Below, in pieces: positions 1 through 8,900 of a stretch of DNA of 64,000 nucleotides. Position 1 is the first letter of the stretch. Every line of letters starts with the position of its first letter. Source of the DNA: Cyanobium sp. ATX 6A2 (GTDB lineage: Bacteria; Cyanobacteriota; Cyanobacteriia; PCC-6307; Cyanobiaceae); NCBI RefSeq assembly GCF_024346355.1, contig NZ_JAGQCU010000011.1, positions 1 through 64,000 on the forward strand, written 5' to 3'. The position numbers and the translations under genes are program-made. The notes beneath the pieces are model-generated. The model was not told where the DNA came from, searched no databases, and saw nothing but the letters and a program-made list of their open reading frames with translations.

Positions 1-83
1 GGTTCATAGTGGATAAACGGAGCTGCGCAATCAGCTTCCAGGCAGTCATCCCCTGACTGCTCCTGTTCACCCTCCGGAGAGGG

Positions 84-827
84 TCACAGGACCTCCTGAG
101 TTACACCACTCGGAGGGGCGCTACCCGGACCGAGAAACGGGGCGCGGGTGGCGATGGTGGAGGACCCTGGTTCCAGCCAGAGGGTGAGGCGCCCGGACGG
201 TGTTTCGCCGGCCACCGCCTCCAGCTGCGCCGCACCAGGCAGCGTCCCCGGCGGTGGTGCTGGAGGAGAAGGCAAAACGTCAGCGAAGAACATCCGCTGG
301 GCCCTCCCGCTGCTGGTGGCGTTGATCACCGGCGAGAGCTGGCCCACCCCAAAGCAGAGGCGTTGACTGGCGAACAGCTGCTCGGCTTGAGCGGCGGTGC
401 GGGCGTCCCTCGGCTCGCCACAGGCGAGCGCCTGGCCGTCGTCAATGAGCAGGTGATGCACACTCACGCGGTTGATGAGATCGCCGGCCCCGAAAGCCCA
501 CAGCGTCAGCGTGGGTTGATCGAGCAGCATCGAGCCATCGCGGGAGTTGACGAACACCCGTGCCGGCCTGGGCCCGGACCCGATGTCGATCTCCACATCC
601 ATGCGCAGATCGAAGCCGTACTGGCTGGCCCTGGCCGCCGCCTCAGTGGTGCCGTGGGCCAGGGGCGGATTGGCCGGAAAACGGCTGTCCTGCTCATACC
701 CCACCGCCCGGGCAGGAGCGGCCGGCGCAAGGCCGAAAACCGTGAGCACCAGGCACGCCACGCCAGAACTGAGCATGCTGCGGCGCGAGGCCAGCTTCAG
801 AGCAGCCATGGCCGAATCCAGCGCCAT
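84..827 (-). CDS. Secreted hypothetical protein
   Basis: A 247-residue protein of unknown function. The N-terminus carries a positively charged patch (about residues 11-16), then a hydrophobic stretch ending in AxA-type sites near residue 40, which looks like a Sec signal peptide and predicts a periplasmic or exported protein. The mature part has several cysteines (ACGEP, RLCFG) and a Pro-rich C-terminus. A second Met at residue 8 could be the true start. The gene converges on nothing visible at its 3' side, and its 5' end faces the tmRNA gene. I do not recognise the family. Confidence 0.7.
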   Translation of the reverse strand: MALDSAMAALKLASRRSMLSSGVACLVLTVFGLAPAAPARAVGYEQDSRFPANPPLAHGTTEAAARASQYGFDLRMDVEIDIGSGPRPARVFVNSRDGSMLLDQPTLTLWAFGAGDLINRVSVHHLLIDDGQALACGEPRDARTAAQAEQLFASQRLCFGVGQLSPVINATSSGRAQRMFFADVLPSPPAPPPGTLPGAAQLEAVAGETPSGRLTLWLEPGSSTIATRAPFLGPGSAPPSGVTQEVL

Positions 828-899
828 CAGCTCAGCGGCAGCGACCCTGGGAGGCTAGACATGAAAGAGGGGCCCTTCCAGGCCCCATGGGTCATTTGG

Positions 900-1148
900 G
901 TGATAAGGCTGACCTCACCCCATCTCCCTTAGAGATGTCAGGCGGCCACGGGGGCAGGCTGACGGGAGAAACGAACGATGTTGTTCGCTGTTACGGGTTT
1001 GCTCTCACCGAGCAGGCTTCAGTCACTCTCCTCATGCCCCGTCGAAACCATTGCAGCCCCGTGAGGGGGGAATGGAGCTGAGCGGAATCGAACCGCTGTC
1101 CGAAACATTGGTGTAAGCCACCTAGTCCGGCCGAAACCGGACCTGTTC
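900..1148 (-). ncRNA. ssrA: tmRNA, circularly permuted two-piece form
   Basis: Transfer-messenger RNA for ribosome rescue. On the minus strand the acceptor piece comes first: a hairpin (GTCCGG/CCGGAC), then a T-arm (AGCGG-TTCGATT-CCGCT) and the 3' strand CAGCTCC with discriminator A at 1073. CCA is not encoded. A spacer of about 12 nt (1061-1072) follows. The coding piece then starts with GGGGCTG at 1060, which pairs with the acceptor strand. The tag frame runs from 988 down to 938 and reads ANNIVRFSRQPAPVAA-stop. A hairpin at 921-937 lies just after it. The order acceptor-spacer-coding is the permuted arrangement known in alpha-cyanobacteria, where the spacer is removed to give two RNAs. Outer ends are approximate. 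Confidence 0.93.
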
Positions 1149-1223
1149 ATTGTGGCAGCAAACTGGGGTCCGAGCCTTCAGCACCTGCTGGTGATCACCG
1201 AACCGATCCGCAGCAGCGATCCG

Positions 1224-2384
1224 ATGAGCGAACCGATCTACGGCGTGGCGGTGGTGCCCCCCGGCCTGGAGCAGCCGGCGGCAGCCGAGCTGGAGGCCCT
1301 CGGCTGCCAAGAGGTGGAGCAGCGCCGGCGCGCCGTGGCCTTTCGCACCGATCTGGTGGGCTACTGCCGGCTGCACCTGCAGGCCCGCCTGCCCTTCCGG
1401 CTGCTGCGCCAGCTGGCCCGCTTCCCCTGCCGCAGCCGCCAGGAGCTGTATGCCGGGGTGCAGAGCGCCATCCAGAGCCTCCCGCTCTGGGAGCAGTGGC
1501 TGGCGCCAGAGGCCAGCCTGCGGGTGGATGCCAGCGGCTCGGCCCCGGGCCTGAGCCACAGCCACTACAGCGCCCTGGAAGTGAAGAACGCCCTGGTGGA
1601 CCTGCAGCGCCAGCTCTTCGGCAGCCGCTCCTCGGTGAACCTGGACGACCCCGATCGCTCCTTCCACCTGCACCTGGGCGGCGACGAGGCGGTGCTCAGC
1701 CTCGATGGCAGCGGCGCCAGCCTGCACCGCCGCGGCTACCGGGCGGCCATGGGTCTGGCACCCCTCAAGGAAAACCTGGCCGCCGGCCTGATCGCCCTCA
1801 GCGGCTGGGATGGCTCGCTGCCCCTGGCCGATCCCCTCTGCGGCTCCGGCACCCTGCTGATCGAGGCCGCCCGCCTGGCCCTGGGCCGGGCGCCGGGCCT
1901 GGGCCGCCACTTCGCCCTCGAGCGCTGGCCCGACTTTGATCCGAACCTCTGGCAACGGGAGCTGGAGGCGGCACGGGGCCTGGCCCGCGATCGGCTGGCC
2001 GATGGCCGGCCCCTGGCGCCGCTGGTGGGACTGGAGCAGCAGCCCGAGGTGCTGGCCCAGGCCCGCCACAACGCCGCCGCCGCCGGGGTGGCCCCCTGGA
2101 TCGAGCTGCAGGAAGGCGACTGCCGCGACTTCCAGCCGCCACCCGGCCCCGGCATCCTGGTGTGCAACCCCCCTTACGGCGAGCGCCTCGGCGAGGCGGA
2201 TGCCCTGGAGACGCTCTATGCCGATCTGGGGGCGATGGTGAGGGAGCGCTGCTCCGGCTGGACGCTGTGGCTGCTGAGCGGCAACCCGCGGCTCACCGGC
2301 GCCCTGCGCCTGAAGGCCAGCCGCCGCATCCCCATCAGCAACGGCGGCATCGACTGCCGCTGGCTGCGCTACGAGATCCGCTGA
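1224..2384 (+). CDS. THUMP-domain class I RNA methyltransferase (RlmL/YpsC-like)
   Basis: Probable SAM-dependent guanine-N2 methyltransferase of the UPF0020/RlmL N-half family, acting on 23S rRNA. The first ~150 residues fit a THUMP RNA-binding domain. A Rossmann methyltransferase domain follows, with a glycine-rich SAM region (ADPLCGSGTLLIEAA) and the catalytic NPPYGERLG motif near residues 315-323. An in-frame start at 1152 exists, but it would almost touch the divergent tmRNA gene and adds 24 residues with no family resemblance, so I place the start at 1224. Length (386 residues) suits the stand-alone bacterial family. The exact target base is not shown by sequence. Confidence 0.85.
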   Translation: MSEPIYGVAVVPPGLEQPAAAELEALGCQEVEQRRRAVAFRTDLVGYCRLHLQARLPFRLLRQLARFPCRSRQELYAGVQSAIQSLPLWEQWLAPEASLRVDASGSAPGLSHSHYSALEVKNALVDLQRQLFGSRSSVNLDDPDRSFHLHLGGDEAVLSLDGSGASLHRRGYRAAMGLAPLKENLAAGLIALSGWDGSLPLADPLCGSGTLLIEAARLALGRAPGLGRHFALERWPDFDPNLWQRELEAARGLARDRLADGRPLAPLVGLEQQPEVLAQARHNAAAAGVAPWIELQEGDCRDFQPPPGPGILVCNPPYGERLGEADALETLYADLGAMVRERCSGWTLWLLSGNPRLTGALRLKASRRIPISNGGIDCRWLRYEIR

Positions 2385-2438
2385 GGTGTAATCCCCGGGT
2401 TGTGCCACTAGAATCAACATCAGATTTCTTCACCAGGA

Positions 2439-3074
2439 ATGACGAGATACCAGGTCAATGAGGTATTCGATTACCGCACACACCGCCTTTCAATGGGACT
2501 GATCGCCCTTCTGCTTCCTCTGATCGTGAGCGCAGTTTCAGGGGAGCGACTGGACTCCATCAGCGCCTCCTATTACACAGAGGCGCGCGACTGGATGGTG
2601 GGGCTTCTATTCGTCGTCGGCGCCTTTCTTCTGTCCTACAACGGTCATACGCAGAAACAATCCAGCGTCAGCAAAATCGCCGCCTTTGCTGCTGCAGGGA
2701 TTGCAATTTTCCCCACCGCCTGCAAGGGCTGCGAAACAACCCCTACAACAGCACTGCACTTCGCCTGCGCAGCCATATTGTTCTCCGCTCTTGCCTATTT
2801 CTGCCTCGGCCCATTTCGCGAAAAGCTCAGGGGCAGAGGTGGGAAAAAGCAACTGCGTAGCCAAATCTATCTTGTCTGTGGCACCACAATGATTGTCTGC
2901 ATGGTGGCCATCGCAGCCGCCAACCTGCTGCTTCCAGCAGAAACCGTGAGCACCTTGCGGATCGTGTATTGGGGAGAAGCCCTGGCTCTGATCGCCTTCG
3001 GGATTGCCTGGTTCGTTTCGGGCAAGGCACTCCCCCTGCTCACCGACAAGGACGAGCGGCTGATGCTGTTGTGA
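2439..3074 (+). CDS. Multi-pass membrane protein, unknown function
   Basis: A 211-residue integral membrane protein with about six hydrophobic segments (near residues 17-33, 53-65, 80-93, 106-122, 142-163 and 175-195). It resembles DUF998-like small membrane proteins in layout: a short cytoplasmic N-terminus and an early conserved SxSASYYTEARDWMVG segment. A purine-rich CCAGGA precedes the ATG. Base composition is visibly less GC-rich than the core genes on either side, and it sits beside a decayed gene, so acquisition by transfer is plausible. No partner or substrate can be named. Confidence 0.65.
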   Translation: MTRYQVNEVFDYRTHRLSMGLIALLLPLIVSAVSGERLDSISASYYTEARDWMVGLLFVVGAFLLSYNGHTQKQSSVSKIAAFAAAGIAIFPTACKGCETTPTTALHFACAAILFSALAYFCLGPFREKLRGRGGKKQLRSQIYLVCGTTMIVCMVAIAAANLLLPAETVSTLRIVYWGEALALIAFGIAWFVSGKALPLLTDKDERLMLL

Positions 3075-3104
3075 GCTCGTTACACCACACCACCAATCCC
3101 ACTT

Positions 3105-4106
3105 CATGGCCAATTCGCAGCAGGATTGGCAACACGCACGCGATCGGGCGCTAGAGGCTGCAGACGTAGGACCGTGCGGTCCACGCGCCAGGCCCTGAGA
3201 AGATTCAGAAACTCAGCGTTCTGGAGATCGTCCGCCTGTGTCCTGCGAATCCCCTCAAGGAGTGGCACATCCGCAGGCAGATGTTCCACATCAAGAACCT
3301 GGAGCGACTGCATGGTGAGGGGTCCCCAGCCTCTGGAGCACCAGCCAGGGCAGGAATCCGCCTCGATGCGTTCGAGCAGCAGCGGCTGCAGGGCGTCGCC
3401 GGGATCGTCCAGCATCAACCCATCGCGGACCCTGGCGAAGAACACCCACAGAGAGGATCGCATCGTGTGGATTGAGTCTGCGGGCCAGCAGATTGGGATT
3501 GATGTGAAAGATGTCCCCATCAATCATCCCCGTACGTGTCGAGATCGATGTGGAAGGCATAGTCATAAGTGCCCGGACTGCCAAGGCCAGCCTCGATCGA
3601 GAGCGCCTCCCCTTGGGAAACGCGTTGTCCCACCCCCCGCAGCAGTCTGAGGCAATAGGCATAGGCCTGGAAGCGCCCATGGCGGCGACCCTGAACCTGG
3701 AACGACAGCTCAAGACGCACGTGAATGCGATGGCCACAGCCGCCTTCAAATCCAGCCTTTACTCCCACGCCGGAATAGATGCAGATGACGTTGCCGCCGA
3801 AGCCCTTGGCGTAGTCGATCCCGCTGTTGTAATTCCCCGGCCGAATCGCGCGGATTTCCCCATCAGCAAAGATCGCACGGCGAACAACTCTTTTGAGGCC
3901 ATGCCCTGAGGTTGCATGAAGCCTCAGGCAATGGTGATGGAGCCCATGGCCGGATTGCCAACGGATTCATAGGGAGGCCCCACCTGGGATTCGGGAATGG
4001 GTTTATCAAAGGGGATGGTTACATCGGCTCCAGGGGAGCTGAGGTACGAAAAGAATTCAGTGCATTCAGAATGGGCATCGAGCCAGGCGGACCAGCCTAC
4101 GTTCAA
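3105..4106 (-). pseudogene. Decayed gene in several frames, possible M23-like protein
   Basis: Protein-like sequence continues across three minus-strand frames. One frame (about 3900-3520) reads a segment with GIDYAKGFGGNVICIYSG and AFHIDLDTYG and stops at 3520. A second continues with DIFHINPNLLARRLNPHDAI to about 3405. A third runs through LLLERIEADS to a stop near 3105. The spacing of a 'VSQGEALSIEAG...HID' segment recalls the C-terminal half of M23 peptidases, but the usual HxH zinc motif is not intact, so this is tentative. A further fragment (4106-3924) lies upstream and may be its N-terminal part. At least two frameshifts make a working product unlikely. Confidence 0.5.
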
Positions 4107-4267
4107 TATTCTTTATGGGTCAGATCGTCCGCCTATGGACGGCCCGAGTCGATGGGCCGACTTCCCAGCAAACCTCACTCTTTTCTGGGTGCTCTAGAAG
4201 GCCCATCGCCGAGTCATACTTTCAGGAACCCCGGCAGGAGCTCAGAGTGGTTGGCCTTCTCCAACTG

Positions 4268-4307
4268 CGCCCCACGCGGTAGGCCATAGCGCCTACCGCG
4301 TGGGGCG
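4268..4307. terminator. 17-bp perfect inverted repeat, likely transcription terminator
   Basis: CGCCCCACGCGGTAGGC (4268-4284) and its exact reverse complement (4291-4307) flank a 6-nt loop. It lies 14 bp past the stop of the Uma2 gene on the minus strand. No clear T-run follows on either strand, so it may end transcription weakly or act as an RNA-stabilising or mobile palindromic element. Confidence 0.6.
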
Positions 4308-4320
4308 GAGGATAGGCGCA

Positions 4321-4893
4321 TCACACCTCCCAGATCCGCTGGAGATCGATCACCAGCCCCGGGAACGCCTCTCCTGCCTCAAGCCGCGATGGATCACTGA
4401 GCACCTGAGGCGCTCTGGTCCCTGCCGTCCACACCTCCACGCCGCAGCTCTGCGGCAGCAGCAGCCAGCCCAGCCGGGCGCCGTTGGCGCGGTAGGCAGC
4501 CATCTTGCGCCGCAAGGCCTCCGGAGCATCGGACGGGCTGGACAGCTCCACCACCAGATCCGGACAGAGCGGGGGAAAGCCGTCACCCTCGGCTTCGCTC
4601 AGCGCCCGCCAGCGCTCCAGCCGCAGCACGCTGGCATCGGGGCTGCGGATCGAACCATCAGGCAGCAGAAAACCGCCGGAGCTGTCGAAAACAAACCAAT
4701 CGCCGGATGAGCGGGCCCAGGCGTGCAGCTGGGACAACAACGCTGTGTTGCGGGCACTTGTGCTGCCGCCGGTGGGCTGCATCTCAATGAGGGTTCCATC
4801 GGCGTCAAGCTCCAGCACCGCCTCGGGATTGCTGGCGCACACCTCGGCGAACTCGGCCGGGGTCAGCCGGAGGGTGGGGGGCAGGGTGAGCAT
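4321..4893 (-). CDS. Uma2 family (DUF820) putative endonuclease
   Basis: A 190-residue member of the Uma2 family, which is strongly expanded in cyanobacteria and has a PD-(D/E)XK restriction-endonuclease-like fold. Visible core: RSPDASVLRLERW (Asp of the active site, around residue 89), then PPLCPDLVVELSSPSD (D-x-V-x-E) and RRKMAAYRANGARLGWLL, where the lysine-containing helix and YxxxGxxxxWL signature are typical. The N-terminus (LTPAEFAEVC) also fits. Biological role is unknown; many copies are associated with mobile DNA. It lies between a decayed gene and the holin-like gene. Confidence 0.88.
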   Translation of the reverse strand: MLTLPPTLRLTPAEFAEVCASNPEAVLELDADGTLIEMQPTGGSTSARNTALLSQLHAWARSSGDWFVFDSSGGFLLPDGSIRSPDASVLRLERWRALSEAEGDGFPPLCPDLVVELSSPSDAPEALRRKMAAYRANGARLGWLLLPQSCGVEVWTAGTRAPQVLSDPSRLEAGEAFPGLVIDLQRIWEV

Positions 4894-4925
4894 GGGCTCT
4901 GCGGTAGATCGAGATCCGCTGACCC

Positions 4926-5315
4926 TCAGCGGCCCAACAGGGTCCGGGTGGTCTTGGTGATGCCGGCGGTGGTCTGGGGCAGGTAGGGGCCCTTGGTGAG
5001 CTGGCCGCCGATGCGCAGGAACAGACCCGCCAACGCCAGGTTGAGGGCCGCCAGGGCCAGGGCGCTCTGGATCCAGGTCCAGCCGAAGGCGCCGGGAAGC
5101 CAGAGCAGCAACGCCACCTCGGCGGCGATCAGGGCCAGCAGCAGCAGCACCAGGCCGCCGCTGAGCAGCAGGGCGCCGCTGAGCAGCCGGCGCTTCTCCC
5201 GATCCGCCTCCTGCAGGGCGATGCGCACGTGCAGGTCCATCACCGAGGTGACCAGGGCCCCCATCCGGCCCATGGTCCCCCGTCGCCCCTCACCGTGGTC
5301 CACCGACCCGCTCAT
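4926..5315 (-). CDS. Phage holin family protein (holin-X type)
   Basis: A 129-residue inner-membrane protein with two hydrophobic segments (about residues 46-70 and 77-100) separated by a short WTW turn, a charged N-terminus and a basic C-terminus. This layout fits the actinobacterial holin-X/DUF1469-type family, which is common in non-phage chromosomes and often sits beside DUF883-like proteins. It overlaps the upstream gene by 4 bp (ATGA type), indicating translational coupling. The name reflects the family; there is no phage context here, and a membrane or envelope-stress role is more likely. Confidence 0.75.
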   Translation of the reverse strand: MSGSVDHGEGRRGTMGRMGALVTSVMDLHVRIALQEADREKRRLLSGALLLSGGLVLLLLALIAAEVALLLWLPGAFGWTWIQSALALAALNLALAGLFLRIGGQLTKGPYLPQTTAGITKTTRTLLGR

Positions 5316-5845
5316 GCCGACCGTCTCCCGGAGGTGAGCAGCATGCCCAGCAGCACGCCCACGCCGGCGGCGATGCCGATGGCCATCAGCGGTCGCTCCC
5401 GCACCGGCTTCTCGATGCGGGGGCGCAGGGTGGCGTTGAGCTCATCGAGCAGCCCCTCAAGCTGCTGCTCCAGGGGCTCGAGGGTCTCGGCCAGGCGGTG
5501 GGTCTGCTCCCCTGCCACATCGGCCAGCTCCAGCAGCTGCCGGCGCACCACCGTTGCGGTGCGGCCACTCTGCTCGGCGATCACGTGGGTCACATCATCG
5601 AAACTGCCGCGCGTGGCCTCCAGGGTGTGGCGGGCCACCTCCGGCCACTGGCGCTGGATGCGGGGCAGGAGGCTGTCGAAACGCTCCCTGAAGCCATCGG
5701 ACAGCGCCTGGGCCACCCAGCCATCGGCCCGCGGGGAGGATCCGCCACCTGCCGCGGGGCTGTCCCCGCTGGTCTGAGTTGCGTTGCTGTCGGCAGTACC
5801 CGGCTCTGAGGGGCTGTGGTTGAGGGGGCTGTGGTCGTCTGTCAT
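5312..5845 (-). CDS. DUF883-like membrane-anchored coiled-coil protein
   Basis: A 177-residue protein. The first ~40 residues are Ser/Pro/Asn-rich and probably disordered. Residues ~55-145 are amphipathic and helical (QLLELADVAGEQTHRLAETL and following). The C-terminus has one membrane segment (RPLMAIGIAAGVGVLLGML), the hallmark of ElaB/YgaM/YqjD (DUF883)-like proteins that anchor ribosomes or envelope factors. An upstream in-frame start would add 35 low-quality residues, so I start at MTDDHS. It is the first gene of a coupled pair with the holin-like gene, and divergent from smc. Confidence 0.7.
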   Translation of the reverse strand: MTDDHSPLNHSPSEPGTADSNATQTSGDSPAAGGGSSPRADGWVAQALSDGFRERFDSLLPRIQRQWPEVARHTLEATRGSFDDVTHVIAEQSGRTATVVRRQLLELADVAGEQTHRLAETLEPLEQQLEGLLDELNATLRPRIEKPVRERPLMAIGIAAGVGVLLGMLLTSGRRSA

Positions 5846-5970
5846 GGCTCCTGGGCTGGCCGGATGTTGGTCGACCCACCCGGTGGGCTGCCGGCCTGTT
5901 TTGCAACCTAGGCAGACCTTGAGCTTTTGGAACCCTCCGCTACATTTCACGTGCTCGGCGCACGGGCCTG

Positions 5971-8900
5971 TTGGTTCACATCAATCAGGTCGAGTTGCAT
6001 CAGTTCAAGTCGTTCGGCGGATCGATGACGATCCCGCTGGACAACGGCTTCACGGTGGTCACCGGCCCGAACGGCTCCGGCAAGAGCAACATCCTCGACG
6101 CGGTGCTGTTCTGCCTGGGGCTGGCCAGCAGCCGCGGCATGCGCGCCGAACGGCTGCCAGACCTGATCAACAGCGCCATGCACCGGGCCGGCCGGGCGGC
6201 CGAAACCGTGGTGAGCGTGCGCTTTGATCTGCGCGACTGGCAGCCCGACCACGCCGAAGCCGGGCTGGAGGCGCCGGAGGAGGGGCCCTGGATCCACACC
6301 GGCCAGAGCGAATGGACGGTGAGCCGGCGGCTGCGGGTGGCCCCTGGCGGCACCTACGCCAGCAGCTTCAGCGCCGACGGCGTGGCCTGCAACCTCCAGC
6401 AACTGCAAACCCAGCTGCGCCGCCTGCGGGTGGACCCCGAGGGCAGCAACGTGGTGATGCAGGGCGACGTCACCCGCATCGTGTCCATGGGCGCCCGCGA
6501 CCGGCGGACCATCATCGATGAGCTGGCCGGCGTGGCCCTGTTCGATTCGCGCATCGAGCAGAGCCGGGGCAAGCTCGAGGAGGTGCAGGAACGCCAGGAG
6601 CGCTGCGGCATCGTGCAGCAGGAGCTGCTGGCCACCCGCCAGAAGCTGGAGCGCGACTGCGCCAAGGCCCGCACCTACCAGGAGCTGCGCGCGCGCCTGC
6701 AGGAGGGCCGCAGACAGCAACAGGTGCTCGGCTTCGAGGCCGCCCGCGAGGCCCTGCACCAGCTCGAACGCCGTGGGCAGAGCCTGCGCAGTCGCCAGCA
6801 GAGCGAGCGGGAGGCGATCGCCGCGGCGGAACAGACCCTCGGCGTCGCCGCCGGCGCCCTGGAGGAGCTGCAGGCCGAGGTGAAGGCCCTTGGAGAAGAC
6901 CAGCTGCTGAGCGTGCAGGCGGAGCTGGCGGGGCTGGAGGCCGGCGACCGCGAGCTGGCCCGCCAGGCCGAACGCCACCAGCAGCAGGCCGAAACCCTCC
7001 AGCAGCAGCGCCAGCAGCTGGGGGATCGCCAGGGAGAGCTGCGCCGCCAGCAGCAGGAGCTGGAGGCCGGAGACGACGGGACCGAGCTGGAGGCCGCCGA
7101 GGCGGCCTGCCGCAGTGCCGAGGCCGCCGTGGAGCTCTCCCGCCGGCGCCTCGGGGAGGTGGCCGGCCGCTCCGGCAGCTGGCTGGAGGACCAGCAGCGC
7201 CGCAGCAGCGAGCGCCAGCGGCTCAGCGCGCGGATCAGCCCACTGGAGGCCGAATGCCAGCAACTGCGGGAGCGCTGCCGCCAGAACGAGAGCCGCTGCG
7301 CCGAGCTCGACGCCGAACAGCGGCAGGAAAGCGAGGCCCTGGGCCAGGCCCAGGGGCAGCTGGAGGCCCTCGAACAGGAGCTGCAGCAACGGGGCCAGCG
7401 CAGCAGCAACGGCCAGGGCCAGGTGCAGGAGCTGGCCGAAGCCCTGGCCCTGCAGCAGCGCACCCGCAGCAGGCTGGAGCAGGAGCAGGCCCAGCTGGAA
7501 ACGGAGATCGCCCGGCTCGACAGCCGCCGCGAAACCCTGCAGGAAAGCCGCGGCACCGGCGCCCTGCGGGTGCTGCTGGAAGCGGGCCTGGAGGGCATCC
7601 ACGGCCCGGTGGCCCAGCTGGGCGAGGTGGAGGAGCGCTATCGCCTGGCTCTGGAGGTGGCCGCCGGCGCCCGCCTGGGCCAGGTGGTGGTCGACGACGA
7701 CGCCATCGCCGCGCGGGCGATCGAGCTGCTGCGCCAGCGCCGCGCCGGCCGGCTCACCTTCCTGCCACTCAACAAGATCCGCGGCGGCTCCGGCTCCAGC
7801 GCCGCAGGCGCAGCCGCAGCCGCCCTGCAGCGGGGGGGCACGGCCGGCGCCGGCAGCGGGCGGCTGGGGCGGGCCATCGATCTGGTGCAGCACGAGCCCG
7901 TCTACGCGGAGGTGTTCCGCTACGTGTTCGGCGACACGCTGGTGTTCAGCGACCTGGGCAGCGCCCGCCGGGAACTGGGCCGATGCCGGGCGGTGACCCT
8001 CGATGGCGAGCTGCTCGAACGCAGCGGCGCCATGACCGGCGGCAGCCTGCAGCAGCGCAGCGGCCAGCTGAGCTTCGGCCGCAGCCAGGAGGGCGATGAG
8101 GCCGCGCCCCTGCGCCGCCGGCTGCTGGAGCTGGGCGAGAGCCTGGTGGCCTGCCGCCGCAAGGAGGCGGAGCTGGCCCACCAGCTCGACACCCTGCGGC
8201 CTGAACTCAGCGGCCAGCAGCAGCGGCAGGCGGCCCTGGAGGCCGAATGCGCCAGTGCCCGCCGCGCCCTGGCCCCCCGGCTGCAGCAGCAGGAGCAGCG
8301 CCAGCAGCGATTGCAGCAGCTGCGTCAGGCCCTGGAGGCCGACCAGCTGCGCCTGCAGGCCCTGGAGGCCGAGCTGGAGCCGCTGCAGGGGCAGCTGCTC
8401 GAGCTTCAGCGGGCCGAGGCCAGCGCCGCCCACTCCGGCGATGCCGGCCGCTGGCAGGGCCTGCAGCACAACCTGGAGACCGCCGATCAGACCCTGGCCG
8501 CGGCCCGCCAGCAGCGCGATCGCCTGCTGGCGGGCCGCCGCGAGCGGGCGCTGGCTGCCGAGCGCCTGCGCCAGCAGTTCGAGGGCCTGGCGGCCGAGGA
8601 GCAGCGGCTGGTGGCCGCGGTGCAGGCCCTGGTGGAGGAGCGCCAGCAGTGGAAGGCCCGCCAGCAGGCGGGGCTGGAGCAGCGCCGGGCCCTGGAAGCG
8701 CGGCAGAGCGAGCTGCAGACCCGCTTCGGGGAGCGGCGGCGGGAACGGGATGCGGCCGAGGCCGGAGTGGCCGCCCAGCGCCAGCAGCTGCAGCAGCGGC
8801 AGTGGGACCTGCAGCGACTGGGGGAGGAGCTGCAGTCGCTGGCGGACCAGGAGCGCAGCGAGGCCCTGCGTCTGGAGCAGCTGCAGCGCGAGCTTCCCGA

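Noticed and set aside
1152-1223. Upstream start for the RNA methyltransferase
   Set aside because: It would run almost into the tmRNA gene and adds residues unlike the family; 1224 is preferred.
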